Assembly (NCBI RefSeq): GCF_016583825.1
Contig: NZ_NRRV01000036.1
Coordinates: forward strand, 1 to 50,893
Direction: 5' to 3'
Length of the DNA: 50,893 bases
Source: Thiohalocapsa halophila
Lineage (GTDB): Bacteria; Pseudomonadota; Gammaproteobacteria; Chromatiales; Chromatiaceae
A model generated the notes under the pieces. It did no database searches, was not told the origin of the DNA, and saw nothing but the letters and a program-made list of their open reading frames with translations. Shown here piece after piece: positions 1-8,560 of the stretch. Positions within the stretch are counted from its first letter, which is position 1. Every line of letters starts with the position of its first letter. The position numbers were made by a program, and so were the translations under genes.

Positions 1-25
1 CCCCAGCCCCCAGCCCCTCGAAAGC

Positions 26-487
26 ATGCTCGACAACTACGACAAACGCATCCTCGACATCCTCCAGCAGGACGGGCGCATCAGTAATCAGGAGCTCGCC
101 GACCGGATCGGGCTGTCGCCGTCGCCCTGCCTGCGGCGGGTGCGGGCGCTGGAGGAGGCCGGGATCATCGAGGGCTACCGAGCGCTGCTGAGCGCCAAGG
201 CGCTGGGGCTCAACCTCATCGCCTTCCTCAGCATCGCCATGGACCGGCACACGCCGGAGCGCTTCGCCAACTTCGACGCCCAGGTGGCGGCCATGCCGGA
301 GGTGCTGGAGTGCTTCCTGATCACCGGGCGCGACGCGGACTACCAGCTCAAGGTGATCGTCCGCGATATGGACGCCTACCAGGACCTGCTGCTGAACAAG
401 CTCACCCGCATCGAGGGCGTGAGCGGCGTGCACTCCAGCTTCGTGCTGCGGCGGGTGGTGGAGCGCACGACATTGCCGGTGGGCTGA
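26..487 (+). CDS. Lrp/AsnC family transcriptional regulator
   Basis: A 153-residue protein of the usual Lrp/AsnC length. The N-terminal half (about residues 3-60) is the winged helix-turn-helix of the family, with the D-x-R-I-L-x-x-L-Q-x-D-G-R start and the recognition helix around S31-P33-C35-R38. The C-terminal half (about 64-145) is the RAM/AsnC effector-binding and oligomerisation domain, including the G-x-D-A-D-Y-x-L-K-V segment. Family members bind amino acids or related metabolites and act as dimers to octamers; the ligand here cannot be read from the sequence. The gene lies at the window edge, so its usual divergent target gene, if any, is out of view. No clear Shine-Dalgarno precedes the ATG at 26. 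Confidence 0.93.
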   Translation: MLDNYDKRILDILQQDGRISNQELADRIGLSPSPCLRRVRALEEAGIIEGYRALLSAKALGLNLIAFLSIAMDRHTPERFANFDAQVAAMPEVLECFLITGRDADYQLKVIVRDMDAYQDLLLNKLTRIEGVSGVHSSFVLRRVVERTTLPVG

Positions 488-553
488 TCAGCCTACCCTG
501 CTCTCGCCCCATTTGTCGGGCAAAACGGCCTCTCTTGCCCGGGCTCCGCCGCA

Positions 554-570
554 TTCAGCCTGGTTTCAGC
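554..570 (+). promoter_or_regulatory. candidate response-regulator box (direct repeat)
   Basis: TTCAGCCTGGTTTCAGC: two TTCAGC half-sites 11 bp apart, one helical turn, as OmpR-type response regulators often bind. It lies about 85 bp upstream of the exported-protein gene at 654. A near copy (TTCAGCTCGGTTTCAGA) precedes the PepSY gene at 7589. Assignment to the response regulator at 10002-10667 is inference from this shared box and from proximity. Confidence 0.45.
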
Positions 571-653
571 TTGCCTCACTAAGCTCTGGGTAAGGCTGCC
601 TGCAACCTGCCGCAGGCAGACACCCAATGCCCATACGACAGGAGCGCAAGCCC

Positions 654-1055
654 ATGAAATCCAATCGACAGATGACCGCTATCGCCGCCGTGCTCGCCGG
701 CGCCATGAGCCTCGGCGGCACCGCCTGCGCCGGCCAGCCCACCACCGCCGGCGGCGCCGAGCTCCCGGTACAGACCTCTGCTGCGAGCCATTTCGAGATC
801 ACGCGGGTGCGGGTGCAGCGGGATGCGGACACCATGAGCATCAGCGGCGATGTCGCCAACCAGCTGCCGCTCCGCGGGATCATCCCAGGCCATGTGGAGG
901 CGCGCGTCATCGGGCCGGACGGGGCTACCCTGGCCACCGATAGCACGGACCCCATGAAGCGCAACCGCCAGGCCCGCTCTGCCCATTTCTACATCCGGTT
1001 GCCGGTGTCTGCGCCGGCGGGCAGCCGGATTGAGATCACCCACAAGCTCGGATAA
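654..1055 (+). CDS. small exported protein of unknown function
   Basis: The start is placed at the ATG at 654 because AGGAG lies at 640-644 and because an in-frame ATG at 627 lacks such a site. The 133-residue product begins with a basic n-region and a hydrophobic stretch (about residues 8-25) ending in T-A-C-A-G, so it is exported, either cleaved by signal peptidase I or, less likely because the lipobox is poor, lipidated at the Cys. The rest (about 50-133) is rich in alternating hydrophobic residues and looks like a small all-beta domain. I recognise no family. It is convergent with the metal-efflux operon and has a candidate response-regulator box upstream, so a link to envelope or metal stress is possible but unproven. 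Confidence 0.7.
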   Translation: MKSNRQMTAIAAVLAGAMSLGGTACAGQPTTAGGAELPVQTSAASHFEITRVRVQRDADTMSISGDVANQLPLRGIIPGHVEARVIGPDGATLATDSTDPMKRNRQARSAHFYIRLPVSAPAGSRIEITHKLG

Positions 1056-1159
1056 TGAGCGCTCTGGAAACAACCTGAGCACGGTCGGGCGGACCTTGCC
1101 GAGAGATTGTGCAAAGCGCAGCCGTCGGGCAGTCCAACCGCGCGGCGCACTCCCCGCCC

Positions 1160-1462
1160 TCAATCCAATCGCCCCGCGGCCAGCACCGGCACCAGCCACC
1201 AATGCAGGCCGGTGCCGGCGAAGGCGCGCCCCAGGCCCGCCAGCACCTCGTCCGCCACCGGCTGCGGCAGCTGCAACAGGAACAGCACCCGGCGGCTGCG
1301 CCCGGCCACCTGCTCGGCGAGGGTCATGGAGTGCTCGGAGGAGCCGTGGCCCGCCACGGGCAGGCTGGAGAAGCCGGGCACGTCGTGGCGCTCCAGCAGC
1401 CATTCCGCCAGCGCGTCCTCCAGGGCCACGGGCACGATCAGATGCAGCAGCACGTCTGCCAT
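1160..1462 (-). CDS. DUF3240 family PII-like protein of the RND efflux operon
   Basis: A 100-residue protein opening with a short hydrophobic strand (L-L-H-L-I-V-P) and containing a helix-loop-strand layout like PII ferredoxin-fold proteins. It matches the DUF3240 family, which is typically the last gene of CzcA/CusA-type operons. The ATG at 1462 has GGAGACC just upstream and lies 9 bp after the stop of the pump gene, so it is cotranscribed. The role is unknown in the family; a regulatory or metal-sensing part for the pump is a reasonable inference from constant gene neighbourhood. Confidence 0.75.
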   Translation of the reverse strand: MADVLLHLIVPVALEDALAEWLLERHDVPGFSSLPVAGHGSSEHSMTLAEQVAGRSRRVLFLLQLPQPVADEVLAGLGRAFAGTGLHWWLVPVLAAGRLD

Positions 1463-1471
1463 GGGGTCTCC

Positions 1472-4400
1472 TCAGCCGAAGCGGCGATACAGGATGGGCA
1501 GCAAGATCAGCGTCAGCGCCGTGGAGGACACCAGCCCGCCGATGACGACGATGGCGAGCGGGCGCTGGATCTCGGAGCCCGGGCCGGTGGCGAAGAGCAG
1601 CGGCACCAGGCCGAAGGCGGCGATGCTCGCGGTCATCAGCACCGGCCGCAGGCGGCGCTGCGCGCCCTCCACGACGACCTCGCCGATGGGCCGGCCGAGC
1701 GCCTGGAGCTGCTTGAACCAGGTCACCATCACCACGCCGTTCAGCACCGCGATGCCGAGCAGCGCGATGAAGCCGACGGACGCCGGCACCGACAGGTACT
1801 CGCCGGTGATGTAGAGCCCGACCACGCCCCCGATGAGCGCGAAGGGGATGTTGGAGAGCACCAGCAGCGCCTGGCGCACCGAGCCGAAGGTGGAGAAGAG
1901 CACCAGGAAGATCAGCCCCAGCGCCACCGGCACCACCAGCGCCAGGCGCGCAGCGGCCCGCTGCTGGTTCTCGAACTCGCCGCCCCACTCCAGCCAATAG
2001 CCCGTGGGCAGGTCCACCTGCTCGGCCACGGCGGCCTTCGCCTCCTCGACGAAGCCGACGAGATCGCGCCCATCGACGTTGGCGATGGCCACGGCGAGCC
2101 GGTTGCCCAGCTCCCGCGACAGGGCCACCGGCCCCTCGACCCGTTCCATGGTCACCAGATTGCTCAAGGGCACCGAGCGCCCGTCCGGCGTGGCCACCTG
2201 AAGCCCCTTGAAGCGCGCGGGCGAGGTGCGCAGGGCCTGGTCGCCGCGCAGCACCAGGGGCCGGCGCTTACCCTCGCGGTAGACGGTGCCGACATCGAGC
2301 CCCTCCACCTGGGCGCGCAGCAGCGCCGCCAGCGCATCGGCGTCGATGCCGAGCCGGCCCGCCGCCATGCGGTCCACCACCAGGCTCAGATACTGCGCGC
2401 CCTCGTTGCGCGGCGTGTAGACGTCTTGGGCACCGTCGATGTCCGCCAGCACGCCGACGATCTCCTCGGTGATGCGGTTCAGCTGGTCCTGATCGCCGCC
2501 GAAGACCTTGACCGCCAGATCGCCGCGCACGCCGGTGAGCATCTCCGAGACGCGCATCTCGATGGGCTGGGTGAAGGCATAGTCGAGCCCCGGGAAGCGC
2601 TCCAGCACCGCGCGAATGGCGTCGATCAGTTCATCCTTGGTCTCGAACCGCCAGTCATCCCGCGGCGCCAGCACCAGGAAGCTGTCGGTCTGGTTCAGGC
2701 CCATGGGGTCGAGCCCCAGCTCGTCGGAGCCGGTGCGGGCGATGATGGCGCGCACCTCCGGCACCGCGTCCATGATGGCCCGCTGCACGCGCTGGTCGAT
2801 GGCGACGGACTCGTCCAGGTTGATGGACGGCAGCTTCTCCAGCTGCACCACCAGGTCGCCCTCGTCCATGGTGGGCATGAAGGCCTTGCCGATGCGGGTG
2901 TAGAGGGCACCCGTGCCCACCAGGAGCGCCACGGCGACGACGATCACCAGCCACTGGTTGCGCAGGGACCAGTTCAGCACCGGCGTGTAGAGCCTGAGCA
3001 GCTGGCGCACCACCCAGGGGTCGCCGTGCCCGCCCTTGCCGAGCAGGAACGACGCGAGCGTCGGTATGACCGTCAGCGACAGCAGCAGCGAGCTCGCCAG
3101 CGCAAAGACGATGGTGAGCGCCACCGGCACGAACAGCTTGCCCTCCAGCCCCTGCAGCGTCATCAGCGGCAGGAAGACGATGATGATGATCAGGATGCCG
3201 GAGGTCACGGGCACCGAGACCTCCCGCGTCGCGCGGAAGATCAGGTGCAGCCGCGGCAGACGGCGGCGCCCCTCGTGGCCCTCTCCGAGCCCCCCGCCGC
3301 CGGTCTCGTCCCCGCCGCCGCCGTGTCGCGAGAGCTGGCTCACGATGTTCTCCACCACCACCACGGCCGCGTCCACCAGCATGCCGATGGCGATGGCCAG
3401 ACCGCCGAGCGACATCAGGTTCGCCGACAGCCCGAACTGGCGCATCAGAATGAACGTGCCGAGCGCCGCCAGCGGCAGGATCAGCGCCACGGTCAGCGCC
3501 GCGCGCAGGTCACCGAGAAACAGCACCAGCAGCACCAGCACCAGCAGGGTCGCCTCGATGAGGGCCTTGCTCACCGTGTGCACCGCCTGGTCCACCAGGT
3601 CGCCGCGGTCGTAGAAGATCTGGATCTCCACACCCTCCGGCAGTCCGGCTTCGAGCTCCGAGAGCTTGGCCTTGACGCCGTCCACGACCTCGCGGGCATT
3701 GGCGCCGCGCAGGCCGAGCACCAGGCCCTCCACGGTCTCGCCTTCGCCATCTCGAGTGACGGCGCCGTAGCGGGTCAGCGCAGCGCGGCGGACCTCCGCG
3801 ATGTCGGCGACGCGCACGGGCTGCGCCGCGCTGCCGCCGACGACGATGTTGGCCAGGTCGTCCAGGGTGACAATGGCGCCTTCGCTTCGCACCAGCAGCG
3901 CCTCCTCGCCCTCGTCGAGGCGCCCGGCGCCGTCATTGCGGTTGTTGCGCTCGACGGCGTCGCGCAGGTCGGCCAGGGACACCCCGAAGGCGGCCATGCG
4001 CGCATGGTCCGGTACCACCTCGAAGGTGGTCACGAAGCCGCCCAGGGCGTTCACGTCCGCCACACCCGGCACCGAGCGCAGCGCCGGGCGGATGGTCCAA
4101 TCCAGCAGGTCGCGCTTCTCCGCCAGGGTCAGGTCGCCGCCCTCGATGCTGAACATGAGCATCTCGCCCAACGGCGTGGTCATGGGCGCGATGCCGCCGG
4201 TGACGCCCTCCGGCAGGTCCGGCCAGACGGCGGCGAGGCGCTCGGACACCTGCTGGCGCGCCCAGTAGATGTCCGTGCCCTCGGCGAAATCCACGGTGAT
4301 GTCCGTCAGCGCATACTTGGCGATGGAGCGCAGCATGGTCTGCCGCGGGATGCCGAGCATCTCCACCTCGATGAGCGCCGTGATACGGGACTCCACCTCC

Positions 4401-4576
4401 TCCGGCGTCATGCCCGGCGCCTTGACGATGACCTTCACCTGGGTGGTGGAGACGTCCGGAAAGGCGTCGATGGGTGTCTGCTGGAAGGCGCGCCAGCCGG
4501 CGCCTGCGAGCAGCAGCACGGCGAGCAGCATCAGCAGCCGCTGGGTGAGGGCGAATTGGATCAGCCGGGCAAGCAT
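1472..4576 (-). CDS. heavy-metal efflux RND transporter, CzcA/CusA family
   Basis: At 1034 residues this is a full-length HME-RND inner-membrane pump. TM1 lies near residues 13-30, a first periplasmic domain follows, then TM2-6, a second periplasmic domain (about 560-860) and TM7-12. The TM4 segment reads A-I-G-M-L-V-D-A-A-V-V-V-V-E-N, with D402 and E409 conserved for proton relay but alanine where CzcA has its first aspartate; this is the CusA-like pattern. In contrast the periplasmic P-I-E-M-R-V-S-E-M-L-T-G-V-R segment resembles CzcA, and the three CusA metal-binding methionines are not all evident, so the metal (Cu/Ag or a divalent cation) is unresolved. A glycine-rich stretch around residues 417-432 sits in the cytoplasmic loop after TM4. 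The start codon overlaps the stop of the adaptor gene by one base (TGATG), and DUF3240 follows. Confidence 0.95.
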   Translation of the reverse strand: MLARLIQFALTQRLLMLLAVLLLAGAGWRAFQQTPIDAFPDVSTTQVKVIVKAPGMTPEEVESRITALIEVEMLGIPRQTMLRSIAKYALTDITVDFAEGTDIYWARQQVSERLAAVWPDLPEGVTGGIAPMTTPLGEMLMFSIEGGDLTLAEKRDLLDWTIRPALRSVPGVADVNALGGFVTTFEVVPDHARMAAFGVSLADLRDAVERNNRNDGAGRLDEGEEALLVRSEGAIVTLDDLANIVVGGSAAQPVRVADIAEVRRAALTRYGAVTRDGEGETVEGLVLGLRGANAREVVDGVKAKLSELEAGLPEGVEIQIFYDRGDLVDQAVHTVSKALIEATLLVLVLLVLFLGDLRAALTVALILPLAALGTFILMRQFGLSANLMSLGGLAIAIGMLVDAAVVVVENIVSQLSRHGGGGDETGGGGLGEGHEGRRRLPRLHLIFRATREVSVPVTSGILIIIIVFLPLMTLQGLEGKLFVPVALTIVFALASSLLLSLTVIPTLASFLLGKGGHGDPWVVRQLLRLYTPVLNWSLRNQWLVIVVAVALLVGTGALYTRIGKAFMPTMDEGDLVVQLEKLPSINLDESVAIDQRVQRAIMDAVPEVRAIIARTGSDELGLDPMGLNQTDSFLVLAPRDDWRFETKDELIDAIRAVLERFPGLDYAFTQPIEMRVSEMLTGVRGDLAVKVFGGDQDQLNRITEEIVGVLADIDGAQDVYTPRNEGAQYLSLVVDRMAAGRLGIDADALAALLRAQVEGLDVGTVYREGKRRPLVLRGDQALRTSPARFKGLQVATPDGRSVPLSNLVTMERVEGPVALSRELGNRLAVAIANVDGRDLVGFVEEAKAAVAEQVDLPTGYWLEWGGEFENQQRAAARLALVVPVALGLIFLVLFSTFGSVRQALLVLSNIPFALIGGVVGLYITGEYLSVPASVGFIALLGIAVLNGVVMVTWFKQLQALGRPIGEVVVEGAQRRLRPVLMTASIAAFGLVPLLFATGPGSEIQRPLAIVVIGGLVSSTALTLILLPILYRRFG

Positions 4577-5790
4577 CAGCCGTCGTCCCCGCCCCGGCCG
4601 TCCGCACTGGCGCCGGCACCGCTGAGCCAGGCCGCCTTCAGCGCCACCACGCCGCTCACGGCCACTTGGTCCGTCGCGGACAGCTCGCCCTGCACCACCA
4701 GCGTCCGGTCTTCTTCGGCGAGCAGCGTCACCGGCACCGCCCGGAACCCGTTATCGGCCGCGGCGAACACATAGGCGTCGCCCGCGTCCCGCACCACGGC
4801 GGCGCGGGGCAGGCGCCAGCGCCCGGGGCCGTCGGCCTCGCCCACGGCAACGGTGAGCAGCTGCACCTCTGTGAACTGGCCCGGGCGCAGGTCCTCGGTG
4901 CCCGCCGTGACCTCGGCGCGCACCAGCACGCCCTGATCCTCGCCGTGCACCATGCGGCCGACGGTGATGATGCGCCCGTCCACGCCCGGCTCCGGACCCA
5001 CCGCCGGCAGCCGCACCCGGCCGCCCACCGCGACGCCCGCCAGCGCGCCCACCGGCACATGCACCTCCACCCACAGCGGCGACAGCTCGCCGATGCGGTA
5101 GAGCGGTGCGGAGGCGGCCACGGACTCCCCCGTGTCCGCCAGCTGCTCCAGCACCACGCCGCCGATGGGCGTGCGCACCGGCAGGGTACTGGACAGGCGC
5201 CGGCTCTCTGCCAGCGCCTCGATGGCCGCCGGCTCCAGCCCGGCGAGTGCCAGGCGCTGGCGGTGCTGGTCCACCAGGGTGGCCAGCTCCCGGCGTTTGG
5301 CCTGCGCCTCGATGATGCGGCGCTCGGCGGTGATGCCCTCGGCATGCAGCATCTGCTCCCGGGCCAGCTCGCTGCCGGCGAGGCCGAGCCGGGTCAGCGC
5401 CTCCAGGTAGTCGCCCTGCACCGCCACCAGCTCGGGGCTCGCGAGCCGCGCCAGCACCTGACCGGCCTCGACGCGCTCGCCCTCCGCCACCAGCAGGGCC
5501 TCGATGACGCCCGCCTGGGGTGCCGCCACCACCCGCAGCTGGCGGTTGGGCACGGCCACCTTACCGGGGTAGCGGCGGCTCATTGCCGCACCGGCGGGCT
5601 CCGGCGCCGCCAGCTCGATGCCGAGGGCGGCCTGCTCGTCGGCGCTGAGCGGGACCAGTTCGCCGACCGGCTCGGCGGCCGCAAGCGGCAGTGCGGCGAG
5701 CATCGAGAGCCAGAGCCAAACGGCCGTGATGGCGCACCAGCGTCGGCGGAGGTGGCGGCCGGGACGGCCGTATCGCGGCGGGGCGATCAT
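4576..5790 (-). CDS. RND efflux periplasmic adaptor subunit (CusB/CzcB family)
   Basis: A 404-residue membrane fusion protein that bridges the RND pump and the outer-membrane factor. It has an N-terminal signal/anchor (hydrophobic about 22-39, ending A-A-A-E), a lipoyl/barrel-sandwich segment (V-V-A-A-P-Q-A-G-V-I-E and, after the hairpin, R-T-P-I-G-G-V-V), a long alpha-helical hairpin between them (about 115-200), and beta-barrel plus membrane-proximal domains toward the C-terminus. No His- or Met-rich metal-binding tail is visible. It overlaps the upstream outer-membrane gene by 4 bp (ATGA) and the pump gene by one base, giving a tightly coupled operon. Confidence 0.93.
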   Translation of the reverse strand: MIAPPRYGRPGRHLRRRWCAITAVWLWLSMLAALPLAAAEPVGELVPLSADEQAALGIELAAPEPAGAAMSRRYPGKVAVPNRQLRVVAAPQAGVIEALLVAEGERVEAGQVLARLASPELVAVQGDYLEALTRLGLAGSELAREQMLHAEGITAERRIIEAQAKRRELATLVDQHRQRLALAGLEPAAIEALAESRRLSSTLPVRTPIGGVVLEQLADTGESVAASAPLYRIGELSPLWVEVHVPVGALAGVAVGGRVRLPAVGPEPGVDGRIITVGRMVHGEDQGVLVRAEVTAGTEDLRPGQFTEVQLLTVAVGEADGPGRWRLPRAAVVRDAGDAYVFAAADNGFRAVPVTLLAEEDRTLVVQGELSATDQVAVSGVVALKAAWLSGAGASADGRGGDDG

Positions 5791-7055
5791 TCGGGAAGCG
5801 CTCCTAGGGCTTGGTTCAGTCGGGCAGTGGCCCGGCCCTGGGCGAGCTGGCGCAGGGCCAGGTCCAGGCGGGCCTCGCGGGCGCGCTCCTGTGCGCGCAG
5901 CAGGGCCGTCAGGTCGCCCTCGCCCAGGTCGAAGGCGCGCCGGGCGAGGTCGAGGGCGCGCTCGGTGACGTCCACGCGCTCGCGGGCGGCGGCGAGCTGC
6001 TGCTCGGCGCCGATGACGGCAGCCCGAGCGGCGGCGATGTTGCGGACCACCTCGCGGCGCGCCTGCTGCAGCTCGGCGAGCTGGTCGGTAACGCCTTGCT
6101 CCGCCTCGGCCATAGCGGGCGCGCTGGCGCTGCCCACACCAAAGGGCAGGCTCACCTCCAGCTGCAGGGCGTCGTCCTGCGGCGCGAAGCGATCCGCCCG
6201 GGCGTGCTTGATACCCAGGCTCAGGGTCGGGCTGCCGCCACGGTCCGCGCGCACCCGTCCGCGCTCGGCGCGGGCGCGGGCGACGCCGTGCGCCAGGCTG
6301 GTGAGCAAAGGGTGGGTCTCGGGGACGGCCGCGGCGGGCTGTGCGCTGCCAGCAGTGGCGGCGTCGCGCCCCGTACTGCGCCTTGGCGGCTCCGTCGGGA
6401 CCGCTGCCGGCGCTTCCGTCAGGGGCTCCGGCAAGATCTCGAAGCCGGTGATCGCTCGGTAGACCGCCATGGCCTCGCCATGGTCGGCGCGGGCGGCGGC
6501 TAGCTCGCTCTGTCGCGCGAGCGTGTCCTGCTGCGTCAGCAGCAAGTCCAGGCGTGCCAGCTCGCCGGCGGCCTCGCGCTTGGCCACCGTCGTCTCCAGA
6601 GTCTCGGCGGCGGCGAGCGCCGCCTCCGCCTGGCGCAGCCGCCCCTCGGCGAGCGCCGCGTCCCAGACCAGCTCTCGCACCACGCCGGCCATCTCCCAGC
6701 GCAGCCGGGCGCGCAGGGCTTGCGCCACGGCGCCCGCAGCATCCGCCAGCGCGAAGCGGGCGCTGCGCTGCCTCGGCAGCAGCAGCGGCATGTCCACCAT
6801 GGCTTCTACCTCGTAGGCGCCGTCATCGCCGGTGAATCGGTCCGAAAGCAACTTCACCCGCAGCGCCGGGCTATCGGCGAGGAGGCCGCGGGCCTTTCGG
6901 CGCAGGGCCTCGCCAATGGCCTGCTGGGCGTCCGCGCGCTGCCCCTGCTCGGCGCGCGCCAGCGCGGCGTCCACCGCATCACCCAAGGTCGCGGCCGCCG
7001 GGCCCTGCCAAGCCGGCAGCATCAGCGGGATCAGCAGCAACAGTCTGGTTACCAT
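5787..7055 (-). CDS. TolC/CusC-type outer-membrane efflux protein
   Basis: The reading frame is open further upstream, but the start at 7055 gives a clean signal peptide (M-V-T-R, then leucine-rich to about residue 20, ending A-A-A) and a normal 422-residue length. The mature protein is mostly long amphipathic alpha-helix with alanine/arginine/glutamate periodicity, in two halves, as in the outer-membrane-efflux-protein repeats that form the trimeric channel-tunnel. It is the first gene of the operon outer-membrane factor, adaptor, pump, DUF3240. Its 3' end overlaps the adaptor start by 4 bp. The sequence is more divergent than the other subunits, as is normal for this family. Confidence 0.85.
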   Translation of the reverse strand: MVTRLLLLIPLMLPAWQGPAAATLGDAVDAALARAEQGQRADAQQAIGEALRRKARGLLADSPALRVKLLSDRFTGDDGAYEVEAMVDMPLLLPRQRSARFALADAAGAVAQALRARLRWEMAGVVRELVWDAALAEGRLRQAEAALAAAETLETTVAKREAAGELARLDLLLTQQDTLARQSELAAARADHGEAMAVYRAITGFEILPEPLTEAPAAVPTEPPRRSTGRDAATAGSAQPAAAVPETHPLLTSLAHGVARARAERGRVRADRGGSPTLSLGIKHARADRFAPQDDALQLEVSLPFGVGSASAPAMAEAEQGVTDQLAELQQARREVVRNIAAARAAVIGAEQQLAAARERVDVTERALDLARRAFDLGEGDLTALLRAQERAREARLDLALRQLAQGRATARLNQALGALPE

Positions 7056-7304
7056 CGGCCCGCGTCCCGCCGGCGCACGGCTTACCGACGCCGGTGTCGG
7101 CGACCGTGCGCGGTGCAGGGGGGTGTGATGCATATGCATGGTGGAGGGGTTCCAAGCCTCGATGCCGGGAGGGGTGTAGTCGGGGTCGTGCCTATGGCCA
7201 TGGCCCGATACCGCCTGCCGGAGAAGCCGTGCGCCCGGCATCGAGCCGGGCCGGCTGGAAGCCGGCGCTCCCAGTGCGGCGCGGTGGGCGGGGCTGGCTC
7301 GTGC
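7056..7304. repeat. intergenic region upstream of the efflux operon with a dispersed repeat copy
   Basis: No gene is seen. Positions 7251-7273 carry a 23-bp element (core CCGGCTGGAAGCCGGC) that recurs with small changes at 26407-26429, 26435-26457 and 48088-48110, all outside genes. A perfect 12-bp palindrome ATGCATATGCAT lies at about 7127-7138, upstream of the outer-membrane gene; it could be an operator, but nothing identifies its protein. Confidence 0.55.
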
Positions 7305-7589
7305 TCAGTCCCGGTCCTCGTAGAGCAGGGTGCCGTCGTCGATGGCGAAGTAGAGCTCCCAGGTCTGGCCGTCGGCGTCGCGGATCTCCACCTCCCAGGC
7401 CTCGCGGCCGTCCTTGCGCTCGCGGTCGGTGCCGATGACCTCGCCCGGGCGCTGGGCCAGGGCCTTGTCCACGGCCTGCTGCATGGTCAGTGCCTCGGCG
7501 GCGGGTGCGGCCGGGTCGGTCTCGGCGGCGTGCAGACCGCCGGCGGCGGCGAGAGCGATGGCGGCGGTGATGCGGGCTGTGTTGCGCAT
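7305..7589 (-). CDS. exported PepSY-domain protein
   Basis: The start at 7589 is preceded by AGGAGCACAGAC, a good ribosome-binding site; the frame stays open further upstream but that part reads into the divergent gene. The 94-residue product has a signal peptide (about 1-21, ending L-H-A-A) and one PepSY domain, with the typical M-Q-Q-A-V-x-x-A-L helix followed by W-E-V-E-I-R-D-A-D-G-Q-x-W-E-L-Y-F strands. PepSY proteins are periplasmic and often belong to two-component regulons; a second one is at 10759. A repeat box at 7678-7694 lies about 90 bp upstream. The partner and function are unknown. Confidence 0.85.
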   Translation of the reverse strand: MRNTARITAAIALAAAGGLHAAETDPAAPAAEALTMQQAVDKALAQRPGEVIGTDRERKDGREAWEVEIRDADGQTWELYFAIDDGTLLYEDRD

Positions 7590-7677
7590 GTCTGTGCTCC
7601 TAGGCAAGGGGTTGACGCTCCGCCGGCGGCGGCGGTTGCCGCGAGCCGACGAGCTGGCGCACAGACTGCACGAGGAT

Positions 7678-7694
7678 TCTGAAACCGAGCTGAA
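7678..7694 (-). promoter_or_regulatory. candidate response-regulator box upstream of the PepSY gene
   Basis: On the minus strand this reads TTCAGCTCGGTTTCAGA, differing from the box at 554-570 at four of 17 positions and keeping both TTCAG half-sites and the 11-bp spacing. It lies in the 168-bp space between the divergent PepSY and potassium-channel genes and could serve either. Confidence 0.45.
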
Positions 7695-7757
7695 CACGGC
7701 TGCTGCTACCATCGGCGATGGGCAGACAGATGGGCAGACACAGGAGGGATCGAGCCG

Positions 7758-8456
7758 ATGGCCAACACGCACGCGGCGACGAAGCGCAGCGGCCGCTATT
7801 TCATTCTGCTCTTCGGCTACATGATGGCGCAGCTGGCCATCCTGCCGGTGTTCGAGGCCAATGAAGCCTTGGGGGCGATCAGCGACCTTGCCTATGTGGT
7901 CATCGTTTTCTATGTCGCCTATGCCATCAGGCACAGCAACCTGTTCTGGGCGACCGCAGTCTTCTTCGGCCTGACGCTGGTCTGTTACGGCGTGCTGGTG
8001 TTCCATCCGCACGAGCAGGAGCTTTTCATCGCCCTGAACTTCGTCGCCGGCGCCTTCCTGGTCACCGTCATCATCAGTCTGGTCACCTTCATCCTGAGAC
8101 AGGACCGCATCACACTCGCCGGCGTCCTGGGCGGGCTCTGCGTCTATCTGCTGATCGGGTCCGCCTTCTCCGTCGCCTATATCAACGTCGAGCTGCTCTC
8201 GCCCGGCTCCTTCGATTTCGGTGTGCACGGGTCGGAGCCAGACGTCCTGCAGCTCTATGACCTGCTCTACTTCTACAGCTTCGTGTCCCTGCTCACCATC
8301 GGCTACGGCGATATCATTCCGTTGTCGAATCTCGCACAGTCCCTATCCGTCCTCGAAGGTGTCATCGGCCAGTTCTACCTGGTGTTCTACATGGCGGTCC
8401 TGGTGGGCATGTACGTCTACGGCCGGCAGTCGGCCGAGGCCGACGGCGACCGGTGA
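7758..8456 (+). CDS. potassium-channel-family membrane protein (Ion_trans_2)
   Basis: A 232-residue inner-membrane protein. Hydrophobic segments lie near residues 14-30, 42-57, 63-81, 89-112 and 119-142. The last part is a pore helix plus selectivity filter T-I-G-Y-G-D (about 180-185) followed by a final membrane helix (about 200-221), as in two-TM potassium channels. No cytoplasmic RCK/TrkA_N domain follows, so gating by a soluble ligand is not suggested. The start at 7758 has GGAGGGATCGAG upstream. It is divergent from the PepSY gene. Potassium selectivity is inferred from the GYG filter only. Confidence 0.9.
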   Translation: MANTHAATKRSGRYFILLFGYMMAQLAILPVFEANEALGAISDLAYVVIVFYVAYAIRHSNLFWATAVFFGLTLVCYGVLVFHPHEQELFIALNFVAGAFLVTVIISLVTFILRQDRITLAGVLGGLCVYLLIGSAFSVAYINVELLSPGSFDFGVHGSEPDVLQLYDLLYFYSFVSLLTIGYGDIIPLSNLAQSLSVLEGVIGQFYLVFYMAVLVGMYVYGRQSAEADGDR

Positions 8457-8560
8457 CCGGTGACGCGCCTGGGCCAAGCACAGGTGTACCGGCGCCTGGA
8501 GGGCGAGCGAGGTGGCAACCGAAGCAGCCGCGCCCGTCTCGCCCGCACGCAGAGCTCGCC

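Noticed and set aside
1109..4774. 1221-codon open frame on the plus strand opposite the RND pump
   Set aside because: Its translation is H/Q/R/G-rich low complexity, it mirrors the pump gene's codon bias in GC-rich DNA, and it has no family motif; the pump on the other strand is unambiguous. The same applies to long antisense frames over yheS, comM, glgP and gdh.
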